64,000 nt of DNA from Pseudomonadota bacterium (GTDB taxonomy: Bacteria; Bdellovibrionota; UBA1018; CAIMNF01), in contig JAIXOQ010000005.1 of assembly GCA_027486675.1 (NCBI GenBank), forward strand, positions 248,001 through 312,000, read 5' to 3'. Under the pieces are notes generated by a model. The model ran no database searches, was not told the origin of the DNA, and worked only from the letters and a program-made list of their open reading frames with translations. The translations under genes and the position numbers were made by a program. Shown here in pieces: positions 1 through 8,569 of the stretch (the stretch's first letter is position 1; each line of letters starts with the position of its first letter).

Positions 1-1
1 A

Positions 2-616
2 ATGCGTCAGGGCCTTACGGATATGAAAGGTCTTTATGGGAAAGGTAAAAAGCAAATTCCGGCAGACCTATCGATGAACATTGATCGCGCGTTAGAGGAG
101 TTTGAAAAACTCTCTGAGGAGGAACGCCTCAATCTTTCAACACGAGCTTATCAATCTGCGCGCGACGTAGCCGCCCTTCGGTATGCAGTTTCCTCGGGGC
201 AGGAAGACAGAATCGTTTCTGCCCGAATCAACTTGATGGATGCCTACCAAGAGAGTGGCGCTGACTTAGGTGTTCTGATGAAGTTAACAAGCGTTCAGCT
301 ACTCGAGCACTCGATGAAAAATCCGCCTTTTGCCTCCAAGCACAATGGCGCAGTGGAATGGATCACGACGCTGTTCTTTGCATTCGCGACCACCTACCTT
401 GGCACCATTATGTCGGTGGACCTGTTCAGGACCGATATTGAGTGGTGGCCAAAAATTAGAGATGGCATTCTGATCGGAGGGGCGCTCTACACAGGTACGT
501 ACTATCTGCCTGAGGGACTGGACCTCGCCTCTAAGGCTTGGAAGAAGGCAAAAAAAGGCGCTTGCGCTCTTTTCGCTGAAGGCCGCCTACCACCCGCAGA
601 CGCCTGGGAGCCTTAA
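2..616 (+). CDS. hypothetical membrane protein, 5' end possibly cut
   Basis: The reading frame is open from the first bases, so the ATG at 2 may not be the true start. About 204 residues: a charged, helical N-terminal half, then two hydrophobic stretches (about residues 119-140 and 151-168) that look like membrane-spanning or re-entrant helices, then a Lys-rich stretch and a short tail. I recognise no domain or catalytic motif. It is on the same strand as the large lipoprotein gene downstream but 82 bases away, with TATAAT-like repeats between them, so it is probably a separate transcription unit. The frame is confidently coding; the function is unknown. Confidence 0.6.
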   Translation: MRQGLTDMKGLYGKGKKQIPADLSMNIDRALEEFEKLSEEERLNLSTRAYQSARDVAALRYAVSSGQEDRIVSARINLMDAYQESGADLGVLMKLTSVQLLEHSMKNPPFASKHNGAVEWITTLFFAFATTYLGTIMSVDLFRTDIEWWPKIRDGILIGGALYTGTYYLPEGLDLASKAWKKAKKGACALFAEGRLPPADAWEP

Positions 617-620
617 CTCT

Positions 621-646
621 TATAATTGCGCTATAGCTATAATTGC
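621..646 (+). promoter_or_regulatory. tandem TATAATTGC repeat, candidate promoter of the Bat operon
   Basis: The 9-mer TATAATTGC occurs twice (621-629 and 638-646), separated by the palindromic octamer GCTATAGC, so the period is 17. Each copy begins with a perfect -10 hexamer. No convincing -35 lies 16-18 bases upstream of either copy. The site is in the short gap before the long + strand operon that begins at 699, which makes a promoter or a two-site regulator target plausible. This is inference from position and sequence only. Confidence 0.3.
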
Positions 647-698
647 ATCCCCGACATTAATTGCCGGATATGGGGTTCTTAGGTAACCTCGGGGGGCT

Positions 699-3600
699 GT
701 GAAGTTTGCATCAAAATGGGCTGTTGTGCTGCTGCTTTTCTTTGCATCAGCCTGCTCAAAAGACAAAGGGTTAGATGGGGCTGCAAGCCGTCGAAGCGAC
801 GCGCCTTGCAATGCGTTGCCACTTGGCCAAGACCAACTCGATGCGGCCCTTTTACGTCGTGTGGTGGAGTGCTTAAATTCCGGTGGCGAATTAAATGGTA
901 TCGCAGCCCTCTTAGATGCAACCAGCGATGAGGCATTAAACGCTGTCGCACAACACGCGCAAAAATATTTCATCGATCGCCCGGAACGCCTCTATGCCTT
1001 AGACCGCCGATTCAAAGAACGCGAGCCGGAAGGGCCACGATCCTTGATGGGCCAGATGTCCCTCCTCATGTCCGACGAAGACGCCTTAAATGACGGGCTT
1101 TCATTGGTTCAAAAAATGGACATCCGTCCCTGGGTAGATGTGTCAGACAAGTACACACGTGATGACCTCTACAGCGCACTCAAAACAACTCGAAAACTTC
1201 TCACTTCTGTCTACACGACCGACACACTGTTTCACGAAAACTTGAATTGGAACTCGGACGCTCTGATTGCACTCCTGATTGAAATGGTGTCGCAAGATCG
1301 CACTGACTTTATCGGTAATCTGCGCGGCCTCATCGTTGAAGACCACATCTTAGACGACATTGCAAAAATCGCAGAACTTCCCCTGCAAAAAAGGAAATTA
1401 AACCCTGCCGACTGGAAAAAACTCAACGAGTTTTCAGACCTGGGTTCGCAAGCTTTGCAAGACGGAAGACTGCTTCTATTCCGCGACGCTTTGGTGCGTT
1501 TAGAAGATCCGCTTAAATGTTTCCACGGCACCGCAAATCTGACTGACATGGATCAGTTCGTCTTAAGCGAACTGGGCAAAGCCAAGGACTTCAGCGATTT
1601 AAGCGTTTTATTGTTTGCCAGCAAACCTTTCTGCGAAGTTCCTGAAATCCTCAAGAACGCGCTCCGCGTGATGTTCGATTTGGAGCGCCGTCCCGCCTGG
1701 CCACGCATCCGAGATGATCTGTCAGCATTATTAGATAAGCCCCGCGTCTTAAACTTGCTAAAAGCACCTGAGATTTCAATCGCAGAGCCCTACTTAAAAG
1801 ACTTAGGACTCACGGAACTGCGCCAACTCATGGGCGCCGCTCTCCTATTGGAAGATCCGAATGACTTAAAAAACATTGCACGTGAGGTCCGAAAGTTTTC
1901 TACCGATGAAATCGTAGGACTGCTTCGCACACTGAGACCTTTTGAAACGGAAGATTACAAGGCCGCAGATCGTTTCCTGAAATACTTCATGCGCGACGAA
2001 AACGAAAAGGGCCTAGCCACCATCGATTTCGCGCTTGAAACCTGGGATAGCAGTGACGAGGACTTTGGTCTTGCGATTGCCTCTGAAGCTTTAGATTCGA
2101 TGCGCGAAAACGAAGCCTTCTACGCTGCAGTCGAGGGAATTCTGAAAGCACCTGAACTGAAAGGTGCGGTCGTCAACATCGCAAAACTTTCTTTAGATGG
2201 AACCTTTGACGAAATCATGATGCGGGTGAGTCAGATGCTGAGCACCTTGATCGAATCCGGCAGTCACGATTTTGAAATTCGCCAAGTGTCTCTGCCTGAG
2301 GTTGAAGGAAATCGTCTTGAGGTTTCCCCAATCCGTGAAAATTTCCCTGCGATTATCCCACTTGCTAAAAACGCTTGCAGTGGAATCGATCTGGATTTTG
2401 ATTGGACTGTTTATTCGCCGAACAATGCAAAGTTCGGAACGCTTAAGGCCTGTCTGATCGGTGATGGATTTCCTAAAGGAGCTGAATGGGTGACGCGCTT
2501 AGCGGAAACGCCGTCGCCGAACGGGACTCCTTACCTTTATAGATTCTATCCATTCGTAAACACGTTGTTGTCTTGGGTTGAAGCAGCAGGGTCCAATGCA
2601 AAGAACAGAGTAAAACTTTTACTGAATATTGCAGATGCTGGCGCTGATATTTTGGTCAAAGAAGCGCCTCGGTTTAGGAATCTGCAAAGATCTTGGATGA
2701 AGGTTTATGCGGCCCTGAAAAATCAGCCCGCATTTAATAATCTTTTAAATTTGGGTGTTGAAGCGTCGTCCTGGCGGGAGGTGTATCAACTCGCTGCAAT
2801 CGCACTCAGGTCCGCGCCCGCGGGGATGCCGGTGCAGTTTAGGAAGGAGGAGGCCCTCTATCAAGAAATGTTAGGGCAAAGCCTGATTCGGTATGGAACC
2901 GTGAACAACGCCCTAGAAAAATCCGTAAGCGGGGCCGAGGGAATCAGGCAGTTGTTTGAATATTATTGCAAGGATCTAGACCCTGAGACTGATGATTGTC
3001 GCATTCATCCAGACCACGTAGCACTTTACAAAACTGCCGGTGCCGCGGGATTTCTGCGCCAATTGGTTCGAGAATACTGGAGTGCATCTAATAGCTGGCT
3101 GCCACGTGAGGTGAATTGGGAAATTTCACCTGATGCCAATGCATTGCCAACTCGCGTAGGGAACCTGCGTTATCACACGAATCCTCTGTTCCATTTGATC
3201 CACGACCAGCCCGACGGTGTCTTAGGACTGCTGAACGGAGCGCTATCATTCGTGAATTTCCCCGAGAAAGAGCAAAATCACATTCTACTTGGCCAGGCCC
3301 GTAACCGCGTGATCATTCCCTACTTCCCAATGAATCCGAACTTCAACTATGCGACTCCAGGCGGACAAGAACTGCAGCGCCGGATGAAGTTCCGCATCGT
3401 CAATGGTTACGATCAGCTTGAGATCCTGGCTGTAATGGCAGGGTTTAAAACGAACATTCTTGGAAGATCTCTGGGTGATTTAATAGGGGAAACAGGACTC
3501 GAGGACGTTCAAAATATTGGACACTTAGTGATGGGTGAATGGGCTCTTGCGTGGGGGGATGTGGATTTATCCACGGTGAGGCCAGAGATCAGAAATGCCG

Positions 3601-4874
3601 TGATGCGGGCCAAACCTGAGGGCCGTTGTCCTGACAAAGGTCCAGGCGACGCAGGCGGAGATAAGTGCATCCGGAATCTCAAACAGATTCTTGCAATGAT
3701 CGACAAACACATGAAGAAGTTTGGTGGATTTGGAGATCCACTGACCGACCGCTGTGATCCAAAGAGTGAGCTCGTCCTCTTCGGGCGTCCAACAAGCATT
3801 ACTGGAAACATCATTCCGGAGTTCTGCGACATTCACCGTCGCGTTTACAACGTGCGTATGGTGTCTAAGTCATTCGAATCCGAAACGCCACAAAAGCACG
3901 GCGGTTACGGGATGCTTGCCTACCTGCGGAATATCTTCATCGAGCTCTACATCGCGACCCCTCCCTCCCGACGTGAAGACTATGGATATGGTATGCGACT
4001 GGATCCGGTCTGTTTAACAAGTCCTAGAGGCGGGGCACGCTCTAAGTGTCAGCTGACGTTGTTAGATATTATTTTTAGGATCACCCGCTCTGGTTTGCTG
4101 CACCACAATGCGATGGCGAACGAAAAAGAGTTTTTTGATAGTACTCAGCTGATTCCAACCTTACGTCGGATGGTGAAGGATCAGAAGAATACGAAACGTC
4201 TCGCAAAGTGGCTTTCTTCCACTGAAGGACTAGTCACCTTAGATAAAATGGTGACCCACATGGTGAACTTTTCTAAGACCTCAAACGACGATCAGATTGA
4301 GGCCATCGCAAACTCCATGGATGCGATCTTTGGTATGGGGTACAAGATCACGGATGAAAACTTCTCGCAACTCTATGGTCAAGCCGTGACAGCGGGCGAA
4401 ACCACTCGTGCCCCTTGGATCAATGCAATGCCGACGATGCTGAATTTGCTTGGGATGGAGCAAATAGCGAAGTTAGTTCGGGTCAGTGAGGCATCTTACG
4501 GTCCAATGAACACCATCATCCCAAGGGTGAAAGATAAGACTTTCATCAATGACATTCTGACTCTAGCCCCGGTATTTGCGACTCAAGAGGCGACCGTCAA
4601 AGAAATGATTCGCGACGCAGGATCTCTTTCGCTGAGTCCGGCACAGAAAAAAGACCTCATCCCAGTTGTCGATGACTTGGCCAGCGAATCGGGCGCAGGA
4701 ACGCGAAATCAGCTCCATCAGAACATCCGCGACGGTGGTTTGACGGCTGGACTTGATGCTCTTTCTGACCCAGCGATGATGGACTTGACGCTGGACGCAA
4801 TGACCCAAGCTCAAAAAGAAGGTCGCTTGGATCGCTTTATCGATCGCGGGAAGCGTGCGTTTCAAATAAAATAA
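699..4874 (+). CDS. very large lipoprotein of unknown function (1391 aa)
   Basis: The start is GTG preceded by a run of six G that can serve as ribosome binding site. The N-terminus is a short basic segment, a hydrophobic core and a lipobox ending Ala-Ser-Ala-Cys at about residue 19, so the product should be a lipid-anchored envelope protein. The remainder is mostly predicted-helical and acidic, with scattered cysteines (clusters near residues 760 and 985), and I recognise no enzyme motif. It ends only 6 bases before the MoxR ATPase gene, so it is probably co-transcribed with the Bat locus and may be a partner or client of that machinery. The length and lipoprotein signal are seen; the link to Bat function is inferred from operon position. 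Confidence 0.8.
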   Translation: MKFASKWAVVLLLFFASACSKDKGLDGAASRRSDAPCNALPLGQDQLDAALLRRVVECLNSGGELNGIAALLDATSDEALNAVAQHAQKYFIDRPERLYALDRRFKEREPEGPRSLMGQMSLLMSDEDALNDGLSLVQKMDIRPWVDVSDKYTRDDLYSALKTTRKLLTSVYTTDTLFHENLNWNSDALIALLIEMVSQDRTDFIGNLRGLIVEDHILDDIAKIAELPLQKRKLNPADWKKLNEFSDLGSQALQDGRLLLFRDALVRLEDPLKCFHGTANLTDMDQFVLSELGKAKDFSDLSVLLFASKPFCEVPEILKNALRVMFDLERRPAWPRIRDDLSALLDKPRVLNLLKAPEISIAEPYLKDLGLTELRQLMGAALLLEDPNDLKNIAREVRKFSTDEIVGLLRTLRPFETEDYKAADRFLKYFMRDENEKGLATIDFALETWDSSDEDFGLAIASEALDSMRENEAFYAAVEGILKAPELKGAVVNIAKLSLDGTFDEIMMRVSQMLSTLIESGSHDFEIRQVSLPEVEGNRLEVSPIRENFPAIIPLAKNACSGIDLDFDWTVYSPNNAKFGTLKACLIGDGFPKGAEWVTRLAETPSPNGTPYLYRFYPFVNTLLSWVEAAGSNAKNRVKLLLNIADAGADILVKEAPRFRNLQRSWMKVYAALKNQPAFNNLLNLGVEASSWREVYQLAAIALRSAPAGMPVQFRKEEALYQEMLGQSLIRYGTVNNALEKSVSGAEGIRQLFEYYCKDLDPETDDCRIHPDHVALYKTAGAAGFLRQLVREYWSASNSWLPREVNWEISPDANALPTRVGNLRYHTNPLFHLIHDQPDGVLGLLNGALSFVNFPEKEQNHILLGQARNRVIIPYFPMNPNFNYATPGGQELQRRMKFRIVNGYDQLEILAVMAGFKTNILGRSLGDLIGETGLEDVQNIGHLVMGEWALAWGDVDLSTVRPEIRNAVMRAKPEGRCPDKGPGDAGGDKCIRNLKQILAMIDKHMKKFGGFGDPLTDRCDPKSELVLFGRPTSITGNIIPEFCDIHRRVYNVRMVSKSFESETPQKHGGYGMLAYLRNIFIELYIATPPSRREDYGYGMRLDPVCLTSPRGGARSKCQLTLLDIIFRITRSGLLHHNAMANEKEFFDSTQLIPTLRRMVKDQKNTKRLAKWLSSTEGLVTLDKMVTHMVNFSKTSNDDQIEAIANSMDAIFGMGYKITDENFSQLYGQAVTAGETTRAPWINAMPTMLNLLGMEQIAKLVRVSEASYGPMNTIIPRVKDKTFINDILTLAPVFATQEATVKEMIRDAGSLSLSPAQKKDLIPVVDDLASESGAGTRNQLHQNIRDGGLTAGLDALSDPAMMDLTLDAMTQAQKEGRLDRFIDRGKRAFQIK

Positions 4875-4880
4875 GAGGGC

Positions 4881-5855
4881 ATGTCCACCTCTGATCTCAT
4901 TCGCGAAAAAAGTGCATTTATTGATCCATTGATGAAAGAAGTTTCCAAGGTCCTGGTCGGCCAAAGGGAACTCGTCGAGCGCCTGGTTCAGGCTCTTCTC
5001 TGTGACGGGCACGTCCTCTTAGAAGGACTCCCCGGACTTGCAAAGACTCTGACGGTCAAGACCCTGGCCCAGTGTATTGATGCCGACTTCAATCGCATCC
5101 AGTTCACACCCGATCTTTTGCCTGCGGATCTGGTGGGCACGATGTTGTTTAATCAAAAAACATTCGAGTTCACGCCTAAAAAGGGCCCCCTTTTCACCAA
5201 CATTGTACTCGCCGATGAGATCAATCGAGCGCCTGCAAAAGTGCAAAGCGCATTGCTTGAAGCGATGGGCGAACGCCAAGTCACAATCGGAGAAATTTCC
5301 TATCGGCTGGCCGATCCGTTCATCGTTCTTGCAACACAGAACCCGATTGAACAAGAAGGTACCTATCCGCTTCCCGAAGCCCAGATGGATCGTTTTCTAT
5401 TTAAAATCAGTGTTGGGTATCCAACCCTATCCGAGGAAAAACAGATCTTAGAGCGTATGTCGGGTGCAGAAGTGCCGATTCCTGCCGCAGTTTGTAACCC
5501 AAAAGACATCTTGGAAGGGCGTAAGGCCTGTTCTGCGCTCCACATTGAGGAAAAAGTGAAGAACTATATCCTCAAAATCATTTTTGCCACCCGTGAACCT
5601 GAAAAACACGGCTTTGATCAGCTGAAGAAATGGATCTCAGTCGGAGCATCTCCTCGGGGAACAATCTCTTTAACAAAAGCCGCTCGTGCCACTGCTTTTA
5701 TGGAACATCGGGACTACATCACACCTGAAGATGTGAAGGCAGTCGCCTTAGATGTTCTTCGCCACAGAGTCATGGTTACGTATGAAGCAGAAGCAGAGGG
5801 CATGACGTCAGAAACCATCATTCGGAAGATCTTAGAAAACACCCAAGTGCCATGA
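4881..5855 (+). CDS. MoxR-family AAA+ ATPase
   Basis: A 324-residue AAA+ ATPase of the MoxR/RavA class. The Walker A motif GLPGLAKT is at residues 49-56, Walker B LADEIN at about 110-115, and sensor and arginine-rich segments follow (ATQNP near 155, GASPRG near 255). MoxR ATPases act as cytoplasmic chaperones for von Willebrand-A proteins, consistent with the two VWA genes downstream. The gene follows the large lipoprotein gene by 6 bases and ends in a 4-base ATGA overlap with the DUF58 gene, so translation is probably coupled. Length is typical for the family and no key residue is missing. Confidence 0.95.
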   Translation: MSTSDLIREKSAFIDPLMKEVSKVLVGQRELVERLVQALLCDGHVLLEGLPGLAKTLTVKTLAQCIDADFNRIQFTPDLLPADLVGTMLFNQKTFEFTPKKGPLFTNIVLADEINRAPAKVQSALLEAMGERQVTIGEISYRLADPFIVLATQNPIEQEGTYPLPEAQMDRFLFKISVGYPTLSEEKQILERMSGAEVPIPAAVCNPKDILEGRKACSALHIEEKVKNYILKIIFATREPEKHGFDQLKKWISVGASPRGTISLTKAARATAFMEHRDYITPEDVKAVALDVLRHRVMVTYEAEAEGMTSETIIRKILENTQVP

Positions 5856-6721
5856 AGCGCCTTCCCACTGCGGTAGAAAAACAAGTGAAGTTGATTGAGC
5901 TTAAGGCTCAGCACTTCATGAATGACTGGATGAGCGGCACTTACAAAAGTCGCTTCCGTGGGATGGGCTTGCAGTTTTCAGATCACCAACAATATACACC
6001 TGGCGATGACGTGAGACACATCGACTGGAAAGTGAGTGCAAGAACCCGAGAGCCGATGGTGAAGCGGTTTGAGGAAGAACGAGAGAGAACAGTTTTCATC
6101 GTGATTGATGTGTCCGCGTCGCAACTGTTTGGAAGTAGCAAATCGCAGAAGAGACAGATTGCTGCCGAGGTAGGCGGCTTACTTGCATTAGCTGCATCAC
6201 GAGTCGGCGATAAGGTTGGAGCATTGCTATTGTCGGGTGAAAAGCAGCAACTGATACGCCCAGCAAAAGGAAGAAATCATGTGCGTCGCATCGTGCATGA
6301 GATTCTGAATTCTGGGAATCATCCAGGACACATCAACCTCACGCGGGCGATCGAACAATTATCTCGAGTACTGGTTCATCGATCGATCGTGATCGTGCTT
6401 TCTGACTTCTTAGAGATGCATGGCTTAGATCGGCTGATGGAACTCGGAAAGTCCAATGACCTCATCGGACTGAGTACGACGGATGCTTCCGAAGGTGAAG
6501 TGCCGATCCGAGGCTGGCTGCCCCTCATGGATGCCGAATCCAATGTGCCGGTAGATACAGATACTGGAACCTACCGGGTACAAGCTCATTTAAAAGATGC
6601 CGCTGAGAAATCAAGAGTTGCAGCACGCGAAGCTTTTATCCGCGCGCGTGGGCAATTTGAAACTTTAATGACCCACGAGGATTACATTCATGCTTTGGCT
6701 CGTTTTCTCAATCGCCGTTAG
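5852..6721 (+). CDS. DUF58 domain protein, MoxR partner
   Basis: A 289-residue soluble DUF58 protein. The family signature Tyr-x-x-Gly-Asp-Asp-x-Arg-x-Ile-Asp-Trp-Lys lies at residues 48-60. A VWA-like fold follows, starting with a degenerate MIDAS segment (IDVSAS, about residues 89-94). DUF58 genes almost always follow moxR, and here the genes overlap by ATGA. The 3' end overlaps the next gene by 32 bases. Its biochemical role is not settled in any organism; it is usually considered an adaptor or effector in MoxR-VWA systems. Confidence 0.92.
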   Translation: MKRLPTAVEKQVKLIELKAQHFMNDWMSGTYKSRFRGMGLQFSDHQQYTPGDDVRHIDWKVSARTREPMVKRFEEERERTVFIVIDVSASQLFGSSKSQKRQIAAEVGGLLALAASRVGDKVGALLLSGEKQQLIRPAKGRNHVRRIVHEILNSGNHPGHINLTRAIEQLSRVLVHRSIVIVLSDFLEMHGLDRLMELGKSNDLIGLSTTDASEGEVPIRGWLPLMDAESNVPVDTDTGTYRVQAHLKDAAEKSRVAAREAFIRARGQFETLMTHEDYIHALARFLNRR

Positions 6722-7580
6722 TGCCGCTAACGTCGATCGCGAGATCGACTATTCAAGCGTGTACACACCGATCGATTCACTCACATTGGGGGATCGCCTG
6801 GAGCTCACAATATCTGCTCAAGACCCTGCATTAGTAGGTCAAACCGCGGTTCAAGTCGCCCTAAGTGATGAGTCCGTCAAAGACTCGTATTTTTTAGAAG
6901 AAGTAGCGCGTCTATCAAAAGACTCTTTCATCATTCGAATTGCCCCAATGAAAGCGGGATCCGTCACTATTCCAAGCTTGCTGATCAGCAGTCCGGGTGG
7001 TGATCTTTTAGGTAAAACGAAGCCGATTACGATTCAGGTGAAAGCCATCGACACAAGCGGGGAAAAACCCCCTGAACGCATTGGCCTAAGACTCAGTTCG
7101 TTCCCATTTGCTTACGTGTTGATCTATACCGTAATTGCTCTTTTGGTTTCTCTTGCCATGATCTGGCTCTATCGTAAGCGCCGGCCTGCACCTATGCCGG
7201 TACCTGTACCCGCAGAGCCGGAAAGAACAAAACTACAAATCGCTTGGGATCGAATCGACGCGATTCTTCACGCGCCCCAAGAATATTTAGGTGAAAAGAG
7301 CTTGCCCCGAACCGCTCATGAACTCAGCTATGTTCTACGAGTCATCTATGAAGAGCAGTACAAGACCAGTCTTCAGGAGTTGACGACTCGCGAGTGGCTT
7401 CTCAGGCTTGAAAATCTGAGCATCGATCGAACGGAACGGAACAAGCTGCGAGCACTGCTTAGGTCTTTAGACTATGTCCGATTCTCTGAGAGTCCAGACC
7501 TGACTTCGGCCGTAAAGGATACGACCGAGCAGCTCGAGGCTTGGACGCAAGAAATTCGCGGACGGGGGACCTCATCATGA
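6690..7580 (+). CDS. BatD/DUF4381-like membrane protein
   Basis: A 296-residue protein starting inside the 3' end of the DUF58 gene, with a GAGGA ribosome binding site at 6678-6682. It has a short signal peptide, an extracytoplasmic beta-rich domain (about residues 15-130), one transmembrane helix (about 137-160) followed by basic residues, and a cytoplasmic helical domain. The cytoplasmic part (LTTREW and a final VRFSES segment) resembles DUF4381, which occupies this operon position elsewhere. The larger periplasmic part looks like a BatD-type domain. It ends in an ATGA overlap with batA. The assignment rests on layout and short motif likeness, so it is moderate. Confidence 0.7.
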   Translation: MLWLVFSIAVSAANVDREIDYSSVYTPIDSLTLGDRLELTISAQDPALVGQTAVQVALSDESVKDSYFLEEVARLSKDSFIIRIAPMKAGSVTIPSLLISSPGGDLLGKTKPITIQVKAIDTSGEKPPERIGLRLSSFPFAYVLIYTVIALLVSLAMIWLYRKRRPAPMPVPVPAEPERTKLQIAWDRIDAILHAPQEYLGEKSLPRTAHELSYVLRVIYEEQYKTSLQELTTREWLLRLENLSIDRTERNKLRALLRSLDYVRFSESPDLTSAVKDTTEQLEAWTQEIRGRGTSS

Positions 7581-8569
7581 TTTTTCACTCCCCTTGGGTA
7601 CTTTTCTTTTTGGTGCTAATTCCTTTCCTCTTCTTCATTGGCCTTAAGCGAGGGCACCATCCTCGGATCCTATTCGGAGTTGGGATTCCAAAAATCCATC
7701 AAAATAAAATTCGTGCCGATACGATTCAGCTTCTTTTGAAGCTTTCGGCACTGACTCTACTCATTGTCGCGCTTGCACGTCCGCAATCTCCGTCTAAAAT
7801 TCAGGAACGCAAACTTTCAGGTGTCGACATCGTTGTACTGCTTGATGTCTCTCTCAGCATGCTGATCCAAGACATGGGTCGCGGCACACGCATGGATATC
7901 GCCAAAGAAACGATCGAGCAGTTTTTAGTAGGCCGCACAAGTGACCGTGTTGGACTCGTTGTCTTTTCAGGTGAACCTCTGACTCTAGCGCCACCGACGT
8001 TAGACTACGGACTCGTGCTGCAGCAGCTGCGTCTGGTACAGCCTGGAAAAGGCGGCATGCGAGATGGAACAGCAATTGGAGATGGCCTCTCTTTGGCCGT
8101 GCAACGACTCCATAATTCAACCGCTAAATCTAAAGTGATCGTGCTCCTCACCGATGGAGACTCTAATGTCGGAAAAGTTCCGCCGTTAAACGGTGGAGAG
8201 CTCGCTCAAGGTTTTGGCATCAAAGTCTACACAATCGCGGCAGGTACAGAAGGGACCGTAGAGCAGCCCCTTCCTCAGACCAATGCCCTAGGACAGACTT
8301 TTTACGTGAAGGTCCGCAAAGAAAACACACTCAATACCCAGCTTTTAGAACAGATTTCTGAAATGACGAAAGGAAAGTTCTACAGAGTGCAGGATGAAAA
8401 GACCCTGCGGCGCGTCTTTGACGAAATTGACCGTTTAGAACGAAGTGCCGTGACCCAAAGAGAGCGAACTCTTTATGAAGAGCTTTTTGAGCCGTTAGCT
8501 CTTGTAGCCTTGGCTCTCTTAGTTTTAGAGCGGCTCCTCGCTTTAGTCATCTGGAGGCAGTGGTCATGA
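7577..8569 (+). CDS. batA: BatA-type von Willebrand factor A membrane protein
   Basis: About 330 residues from the ATG at 7577, chosen because it forms an ATGA overlap with the preceding stop and has GGGGG at 7564-7568; an in-frame ATG at 7541 is less likely. Two N-terminal transmembrane helices (about residues 7-22 and 50-67) precede the conserved ALARPQ segment. Next comes a VWA domain with MIDAS residues DVSLS at about 90-94, and a hydrophobic C-terminal helix anchors it again. Bat (Bacteroides aerotolerance) proteins work in the envelope with MoxR ATPases in stress tolerance; the ligand of the VWA domain is unknown. Confidence 0.88.
   Translation: MIFHSPWVLFFLVLIPFLFFIGLKRGHHPRILFGVGIPKIHQNKIRADTIQLLLKLSALTLLIVALARPQSPSKIQERKLSGVDIVVLLDVSLSMLIQDMGRGTRMDIAKETIEQFLVGRTSDRVGLVVFSGEPLTLAPPTLDYGLVLQQLRLVQPGKGGMRDGTAIGDGLSLAVQRLHNSTAKSKVIVLLTDGDSNVGKVPPLNGGELAQGFGIKVYTIAAGTEGTVEQPLPQTNALGQTFYVKVRKENTLNTQLLEQISEMTKGKFYRVQDEKTLRRVFDEIDRLERSAVTQRERTLYEELFEPLALVALALLVLERLLALVIWRQWS

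Noticed and set aside
620-973. 117-codon - strand frame over the start of the giant lipoprotein
   Set aside because: It lies opposite a clear lipoprotein signal peptide and has a biased composition typical of an antisense shadow.
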